Position numbers and translations under genes: made by a program. From Burhinus oedicnemus (taxonomy: Eukaryota; Chordata; Aves; Charadriiformes; Burhinidae), in the NCBI GenBank assembly GCA_008921705.1, contig VFFE01007643.1, positions 253,313-317,312 on the forward strand: a stretch of 64,000 nt of DNA, given 5' to 3'. Shown here one piece after another: positions 25,401 through 34,400 of this stretch. Positions within the stretch are counted from its first letter, which is position 1. Each line of letters begins with the position of its first letter. Under the pieces are notes generated by a model that made no database searches, was not told the DNA's origin, and saw only the letters and a program-made list of their open reading frames with translations.

Positions 25401-28400
25401 TCTTCGTCCACAGCACAGGTCTGTAACTAGGAAGAGAGCGCTCGCTCAGCGCTGCTTGTTTTAAGGTTGCAGAATATTAAGGACTTAGTAGTATTTTTTT
25501 CCTGCAATATTCCCGACCCAGTTGTATCCAGACTCTTTAACTCCACGTGTTAGGCGGTCACCGTTGGAGGGGTTCCTCCGAAGCTGTCGTGACGTGGTGT
25601 TCCAGCACAAGGGGATGGGGGGAGTGAGGCGGGAATGCCGGCAGTGCTGGTTTAATTCGGATATCATCAGGCAGCCAGTTAATGACTGGATGGGATTTGT
25701 ACCTCTGGAGCAGTCAGTAAACCATTACAAACTGCCACGGCATGAGTGCGTTTTCAGAGCTGCTGCCGCCCTGAATCCAGTCTTTCTGAACTGGCTAAGG
25801 AGCTTTTGGAAACCTGCTCAAGTGAGAACATGATTCCTTTTGTGCTTCAAATTTAGCACCTCTTTCTAGAAAGTACTCTAGATACGGCTTCCGCCACGTT
25901 TTGTGCTGTGTTAAATAACCCCCCGACTAAACACGTGTCGTAACTAACCTTTTGTAAACGCGGGCCTGTGACCCAACTCCGTCACCGCCTTGGGGAGTAA
26001 AAGCTCACTGAGCGTACTCTTCTGTATTTTGAAAAAGTCCCGAATTGTTTTAGTTTAGAGGAGAAACAATCAAATAAACATCAGACTCGTCCGATTAAAA
26101 TTCAACTGAAGGTCTGACAACCTTCTTCAGAAGAATTGTTTCTCAGACCGGGTGTTAACTGCCCAGAGGTCTCCAAAGACGTTACCCCGGAGGCTGGAGT
26201 CAATCTGGCCAACGGGAATGAAGTGCAGGCACGGAGGAGCGGGTGGTGCTGTTGGCAGTGGTGGCCCCGTGGCTTGGGGCCCTGGCAGAAGGAGGCAGCT
26301 GAGCTCTCCCTGCCCTGGAGCGGCTCTCGGCAGAGAGCTCCCGGGAAGCCTCACGGGGGACGTGGGTGAACCTGGCCCGTGGCAGGCAGGCGATGGATGC
26401 TCAGATCCTCGTCGAGGATCCGCAGAAGCAGTCTTCACGTAGCGCTTACGCTCTCGCACTAACACTGTCTGTGCAGCCTCTCATTTCGTTCACTTTTTTT
26501 TCTCACTCTCCTCCTCAGTTGCTTTCACACCTAATACTAAAGTTGGATTGAGTTTAACACAACTCCTTGTTTATCCACCGTGTTAGAGCATCCACTCCAG
26601 CCTGCCGTATGACAACTCTAACCAGTCCTCTTCCCTTGTGTTGTTTTCCATTCTGTAACATTCCAGGTCCAGATAGTCTCCAAAAAAGCGAACTACAGCC
26701 ATGTTCAGTCCAAGTGTGGTTCCAAGGACAATATTAAGCATGTCCCTGGAGGTGGGAATGTAAGTATGGGCTCTGGGCAAGCTGTCTTTCTACTAACTCC
26801 TTCTCTTGTACTATGTTTTTATATGTCAGTCTTACCAATGCTGTGTTTCAGGCAGAGAGGTGTGGCAGAGTTTCAGGGCTTCTGGCAATAATGTACATAG
26901 GCTGGAGAATTTATTTAGTTTTTCCCCCATGGGATGCTAGGCTGAATGTGTGCGTTTTGTTTCATAGTACTATAAATACACCTGACCTGTTTCTCGCACG
27001 GTTTACGGGGTATTCACGACCAAATGTAGGATGTGCACATCGTTGACCCCAGGAGTTAGTTCACCGTGGGTTCCCTCCGCAGTCAGTGCAGGCACCTCAT
27101 CAGTCCTCTGACCTATTTTAGATGTCTGGGTCTTTTTTTTAGATTAAATGAATTGTGGCTTAGAAGCGCCTGTTACTCTTTACTGGCTAATCGAGCAAGC
27201 CTGAGTCAGACTAATTTCACTTCTTGTTTCAGAAGAAGGGAGGCTTCGAAAAAGGAGGAGGAAAAGACTGGGGGACTTAATCTTTGAGCTGCGATTAATT
27301 TCTAAATTTAAAGGCTACTGGTATCTCTGGCAGCAGAGTTGAGCTTATTAAAATAGAAAGCTAATCTTGTAATGTCTGTGTACTCGGTTTGGAGTATTAT
27401 ATCCTGAAAGTGTCTGGCAAAAAAGCCAAGTTAACTCTCTAGATACTAAAGCTTTTGAAAAAATGACCGTAGTTTGGCAGGCTGGTTTCCTTGTGGGCAA
27501 ATCTCTCCTACCTTAACAAATCTCTGCTAGCCCGTCTGTACTGGGGATAGTTTGCAGAACTACAAAGATTCGATGAAGTACTTAAGGCCGAGGAAGTTTT
27601 TTCCATTGGTGTCTGAATACGCCAGGTTCCTGAGGAGCGACGTCCAGCTCTCACATCTTGTGATGCTTTCTCCGTGCCCGGTGCCCGAGAGCCAGCATCA
27701 GTGAAACTCCCGGCGTCTTTGCTTCGTGTAGTGTTCGAGGTGCAAATATTCAATTTCTGGGGCCAGACTTACTGTTGCCGCGTAGTCAGCGTCAGAGTTT
27801 GATGTCTGGTTCAGCAGATATAAATGCTCCACAGGACCCGGCGGTGGTGCAAGCTGCTGTGGCCACTCTTCCTGGGAAATAGGTGTGTGTTTGTCCAGCT
27901 GGCTGAACCTTTACTCTACGTGACCAGTTCTTCCTTAAATCTTTGCAAGAGGCAACCAAATCTGGCCTCTTAAACCTGTTCTCTACAGGTTGGTTGCCGA
28001 GATGGTAAGAGATAGATGTTGAAGTCACGCATGCAGTGCTCACTTAACTAAGCTGGAATCCCCCTGGGAGTCACTGGACATGCATCTCCGCTGCCCTCCT
28101 TGCCCTCCACTTTGTGGATTCTCACCAGTGGTGGGATTTGCCATTCTTAATTGATATTTCCATGGTTTACCGGATGTTTACAGGAGTGCGTACTTGTGTG
28201 TATGGAGCTTCCCGTAGAAATGCTCATGCAGGAGAATCCTCTGCGCCATAGAAAGGAAAACTGATGTTGAGACCGTTATGTCGATTAGGTGCCCTGATAA
28301 TACTGTTTTAGCTACGCACATTTCTGTTCCTACGGCATATTGCATCTGGTTTTGTCACCCAAGTGTGGAACAGACTGTTTACGTATAATCAGTGTTTTGT

Positions 28401-31400
28401 GGCAGAAGTCCCTGTGGCTACGCTGTTGAAGAGCAGCCGTTGTACCTTAGCTCTTGGTGCACTCAAAGGAGCTGTATTTTCTAAGCCACTTTAATTTTGC
28501 CACCCCTGCCTTGTGTAGTCTTGTAGTGGACAACGAGCCTCACACATACTTTTCCTTTTTTTGAGGCCAACAGAAATGTGATTTGAGTGTGAGGGATATT
28601 CTTCTCACCTGATTAACTACATTAGTGAACTGCTCTTTCTTCTGCTGAGTCGCCAAGCCTGTCCTTTCCTCTTCACTGTCCTGTCCTGGGGACGTTGCCA
28701 ACTGTAGGGGACAAGCGTGTGCCTGCTCTCTTTTTCTCTTCTTCCACACTCTCCTTTTACTGCTGCACTTCTTCTCCTTGCTCAACTAAAGCTTTTTGCT
28801 TAAGATAATAAAGTGCTCGCTATTTCCAGGATCCAAATGCCCCCACGCCAGCTTCAGGCAGTCGTTCCCAGCCATCCGAGGCCCCCAAAGCCAGCACAGG
28901 CAGTACCGATGTGAGGAGACAGGGCGCAGAGGCCAGTCTGGCTTCCTAGAAAAGCGTTTCCTTTTATTCATTTTTATATCTGCTCACTCCCTCTGGGGCA
29001 CTGTAATATTAGTGTCCTCTTCCAAGATGTTCTCTTGTTCAAATAGTTGCGGTGATCACTTCTTATAGAAGTCTTCCGGGTGTTTAATTCCTGAACCACG
29101 CTGCTGATGGGGATGTCTGGATCGTCCGTTGTTCTAGTCTGTGGCTTCAGTTACAGCTTTTAGGGATCCTGTGGACAAGAGCTGTGGTTAGTAGCAAATT
29201 ACGGTTCAGCCTTAGGGTTGCTCTGGTAGAAGTGATGGACATCCTGCCTAAGTGAAGTGCTTCCTAGCCGGCACACCCTGGGGTACCCATTTTGCCTTCT
29301 ATACACGGAGATAATTTCTTCTCCCTTCCAGGATACCCAAGAAGATATGTTCAAAAGCAGTAGATATTGTTCCTACTCACATCATATTTGCCAGAAATGT
29401 CTTGACACAAACATAGTTAGATTTCCTGGGTAACAGCTTTTGTTGTTCTTTAGTCTTTTCCCCCTCTCTTTTTAAAGAAAGCAACAGTAAAGAGGTCGAT
29501 TTTACAAAGTGCACATGTTGAAGATTTAACAAAGTGATTCGAAATTTGTATTTTTCTCTACCCTTTGGCTTGACCTGCTTAGATGGGTTGGGAAACGGTC
29601 AGAGGTAGAAAATCTAAAAAGAGGTGAGGATCACACTTCCCACCTGAGCCTCTGTATCAAGCTTTCAGATCTAAAGCTTGTTTCTGGCACCCGAGTCTGA
29701 GTATCTGGCTCTATAAATGCAAGCCTTTAAATGCGTCTCCCATTGCAAACTCAGAACAACTAACGTTAGAAATCTTACGAGGAATAGACTTCCATTCAGG
29801 TACGATTGTTTGCATCCCCAGGTGAAATCATGGGGAGTCATAGCTGGGTACGTCTACCCTAGCTGATAATAAACATTATTATTTTAAATGCATTCTGTGA
29901 AATAAATTTAGTTTTATTCCAGTTCCAAGCAAACAAGTACTCGTTATAAAAGCTGTAGTACCTTTACGAGCAATCCCCCAAGAAAACCAAATTCAGTAGC
30001 CGTGATCTCCCCTTTTCGGAGTGTCTGGTGGCATTGAGTCAAGGGACACGAATGTGGAACAGCGTAGCAGGAGGCTGAACTGTGCTGTTCTACTAATTCT
30101 GAGCAAACAAGACATCAGGGCTTTGACTCATCCCTTTTCGCAAGTACTAGGAGGATTCATGCTTCCTGAGAAACGATGTGTTGCAAATTATCATGGTAAT
30201 TCTCAATAAGCTTTTAGAGTAGCTTGTAAGTGAATGAATTCTTGTCACATTCAAAAAGAAACATTTTCATTTCCTCTGCGAGACCATCTATAGCAGAACC
30301 TTCTGTGTGCATAGGTGCCAGCTGGTGGTTGCTGACACGGTCGGGAGAGGTGATCCTCTTAACATTACTACCAAAACCCCCTCGATTTTTCCCATGGAAG
30401 GTTATAATGTCAACTTAGCCGGGGTTTAGACCGGATGACCCAAAGTTCCTTCCAGTATGAATTATCCTGTGTTTGTATGAAATGAAAGTTCTCCAAGTAA
30501 ACAAGTAGTTAATTCTGGAATAGAGGAATTTTTCATCCACCTGGAGCTGCAGGAGGAATTTTAAAGATGTCAGAAATGGGGCTCTGTACAATGCACTTGG
30601 TCCAAGTGTCGGAGATGAAATATTCTTAGAGCAAAAAGACACAAAACCTGTGACATTTTGTCTCTGCCTTTGTCCTACCCCAGAGAAGTCACTTCTCCCC
30701 AAATCTGAACTGATGTCCACGATCACCGTGCTTGAACATTTGGCTCACGCACTTGGAAGAAGGTCATTTACTGAGTCATGAATATCTCACGATTTCATGA
30801 CTGCATCACCGAACATTTTTCCACTGAAGCTTTTGTGTGCCAGTATCAAGTCACTGGTAGAATGGGGTTAAAGGAAATAATACTGGGAAATAGCTTCCCC
30901 ACTCCCGGTGTTTTGTCTTTGAGGAGGATACCTTCTTCGAGCAGTTTGTTCCATCTGGGCATGATGGTCCTTCCTGGTGTCCTGTTCTCAGCAGGGAGGA
31001 ACGACCGCTGTGAGGAGGCTGCACACAAAACCTGACAATTAGACGTGGGTCAATCTGCACACTGAAGGTGGCAGAGAGAAAAAGTTGGAGCTGGTGGCGT
31101 GTCTCTGACCCTACAGCAAGAGAGCGGCTGAGTAGAACCATGAGGTGACATCTGTCCTGGTGACTGTCTGGAGCTGCCCAGGCAACGGCCAGTGTCTTCA
31201 GAGGCAGAACCAGCGCTGGGCAGAAACAGTCTGGGGAACATGGCAATGGGATTGGCGTTTTTTGGTCCCTCTCCCAAGTGCTTTCATATTCCATGCATGT
31301 GCCGTGACCTCAAGACTCCTATTTCTGGTTACTGTCCATCTGTTAGTTTTAGCCGGTCTCAACTTCTCTCTGCTCACCTGAACCGCGTTTGGGCTGGTCC

Positions 31401-34400
31401 AGGCCTTTAAATAACGCTAGAGCCGACTACAGCGTTTGGCACACCGTGGCTGGGAGATCAGTGTGAAAATATGATACGGTGGAGAAGGGGTGCAGGTTCG
31501 TTAAGTGTGACCTGATGTTTGAGGTGGCCCTTTGGCTTCCAGAATCACAGGAAATGTTTCTCTGTGTTGAGTTGTTTCTTTTTGCCTTTTTAGGTGCAGA
31601 TCCAGAACAAGAAAGTTGACCTTTCCAAAGTGTCCTCGAAGTGTGGCTCTAAAGCAAATATCAAGCATAAGCCAGGTAGAAATTTTACTGTTTCTCCCTG
31701 ATTTGTCTGTAGATACTGCAAGTCATTTAGATACAGTCCTGGATTGTGACTGAAATAGATGAAGGGGTTTGTTGCTTTCGGGGAGTATTTTAGAAGTACC
31801 GTCTAGGTTCTTCACAATTCCTGGTGGTTTCATCAGCGGAGAAGGGGATTAGGAGATGTGGGATTTAATTTTGCCTGTGAAGATAATCTACTGCTTTGAC
31901 TCAGTTCTCTTTTTCCCTCCCCATTTGAACTAAAAAAAAAAAATATGGATATTTACCATGACCGCTCCAGGAGCCTGGAAGCTTCACCCATGCTTGCAGA
32001 GGGCTTTGGCACTCTCTGAACATGTGCGCTATGGAAGGATAAAGTAACTTCCCTCCAGTTCTTCACAGCAGATACAGGGTCTCTTTAGCCTTCCGTTCAG
32101 TACCAGCTCCTGTCTTATATAAAACACTTTTGGTTCTTTAATGACATATTATGGGATGAGTGTGCAGGAATTATTTGCTCCCCACTGAGCACACAGCAAT
32201 TGCTCTGCGTGAATTCCTGCGAATCTCGGGTTTCCTAACCAAGCAATGACCAGCCCACCACTCAGCGGGAGCGTAGGCAAGTCTCGAGTTCAAGGTACTG
32301 TGGCCGTAGGCAGATTGTTTGACCCGTACCTTTGTGGCATCCTCCAGTATGGTCAGTTCACTGACTTCTGCTGGTTTGTATCCGAGGGTAGTTATCCACA
32401 CGGGAAGACTCCTGGCAATCAAACATCCGTGCACGAGGGACAGAGTTCACTGACCAAAGCTGAAAACAGACACTAGAAGCTTGTCTTTGTCTGCTCCTGG
32501 GTCTTCCCTGCACCCTTTCTGCCAGCCCCTTCGGTTGAAAGCAGTTCAACCTTATACACCGAGCACCACGGTTCAGTGCCTCAAAACGCGCTGCCGCTTT
32601 GAGAACGTGGTGCCACAAACATGACCTCTGTTTATTCAGTGCTCCGTAATAACAAGCTCTGCATGACAATAACTGCTCTTGTCCAGGGCTGATTAAAGCA
32701 GAATAATCCATCCAGAATTATCTGTTGTCAGATGTTTTAACTGATTTTTGTTAGACCAAATCTGTTGGCTTCCATCGTTGGCCATGCTGAGCTTCCAGAG
32801 TGCTGAGGACTGAGTGTTTAATGATGTCACTGAGAAGCAAAGTTGTGCTTAGTAATACTTAAATAGTTTTTTTTGAGAAACCTGTGGAAATATGGACTGC
32901 ACATACAGCCTTATTTATTAATGGGAACTGCAGTATTCTCAATCTAGAAAAATCTTGCTAGAAATCTAGTGGGAGGTGTCCCTGCCCATGGCAGGGGGTT
33001 GGAACTAGATGGAACTAGATCTTTAAGGTCCCTTCCAACCCAAACCGTTCTATGATTGTATAATTCTATGAAATTTACAGTTGTTTTTCTGACCTTCGTG
33101 TTCTCCTGAACCTGAAGTGTCCATCCAGTTCCCACAGTTGGCTTCTCCCCGGAAGCAGTCCGAGCAGCGGCACGTGGGTCTGTGTCAGGGAGGAGCTCTC
33201 AGTCCAGGCAGTCGTTCAGTTGCCAGTGATGGAGTGGGAGTGGGAACGGATAACGAGCAAAGAAAGGCAGTTAACGAAGAGGAGCAGAATGTGTCCCAGC
33301 ACCAACGACTACGCAGATGGGCTGAGCTGGCAGAGACCTTGGCAAGGGACACGGATAGGAGTGGGCAGCTGGTATTAGCCATCGGAAACCCACCAGTGTG
33401 GGATCGGGTGGGACTGGCATTTCATACCTCTGCTGGGGGAGACAGATTCATGAGCAGATCTAGTGAGGCAGTCGGCATGAGGATGTCTTCCAGTCCGTCT
33501 GTCTGGACATGTGGCGTTCCCCACCTGAGGGCACCTCCAGGGCTTTGCCCTGCAGCCCTGCTCGCTTGCAGTCTTGCCTGCCCTGCACAGGTGGAAATCA
33601 CCAGCGTTGATCTTGCCAGTTTTTAAACTGAACCTTAACCAGAGAGAGACTGAGACACTGAACGAATTACTTGGTCACGTCCCTCCTCCAAAGTACATCG
33701 GGTCCCCAGTGGTTCCTCGGGGGGGTGGGAAGGGGACAGAACTCAGGTGGGGCTGTTCTGGAGGCGTTAATAACCTCACTCCTATACAATCTTGTTCTAG
33801 GGGGAGGAGACGTCAAAATTGAGAACCAGAAGCTGAACTTTAAGGAGAAGGCCCAAGCCAAAGTGGGTTCTCTGGACAACGTGGGACACTTGCCAGCAGG
33901 AGGAACCGTGAAGGTGAGTGCAGCAAGCTCTGGCACATCAGGGTAGGGTTTAAATTCAGGTCTTCTCCTTGTCCTGCTGTTGATGTAGTGCAGCTTCTCC
34001 ACCCCCAGCCTTTTATAGCCACCTACTTATTTCTGTGGCTTCTGTTGTCAACTCCAGGAGAAAGTATGAGTTGAAAAGGAGAGCTGAGAACCAGCTCCGC
34101 GCCCTGCCTGAATGGGCTCCCCGCTAGGTGTTACTCAGAGGGCTCGCACTGCCCAGCTGCATCTTTCCTCTAAGAATCTGAGAGCAGGGATTGCTCTGGA
34201 AGCTATGAGCCCATCAGAGAAGCTGCCTGTAGCCCTTTCTTCCCCCCTCCTTTTTTTTTTTTCACCCCCAGTAAAGCTGGTGCGAGCAAGGTGCTCCATG
34301 CTGGGAGACAGCACCTTGCAGCTCTCGGGAGCAGTTTCCAGCCCCGTAACCTGTACTGCAGCCCAGCCCAAAGGCCTTTTGGGGGAGGATGAGACGGGAT

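Larger units (their letters stand above)
26760..31593 (+). other. MAP4: MAP4 intron between R2 and R3
   Basis: It contains the candidate cassette 28830-28910 and a CR1-like 3' end near 30420-30480. Otherwise I see no gene. Confidence 0.7.
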
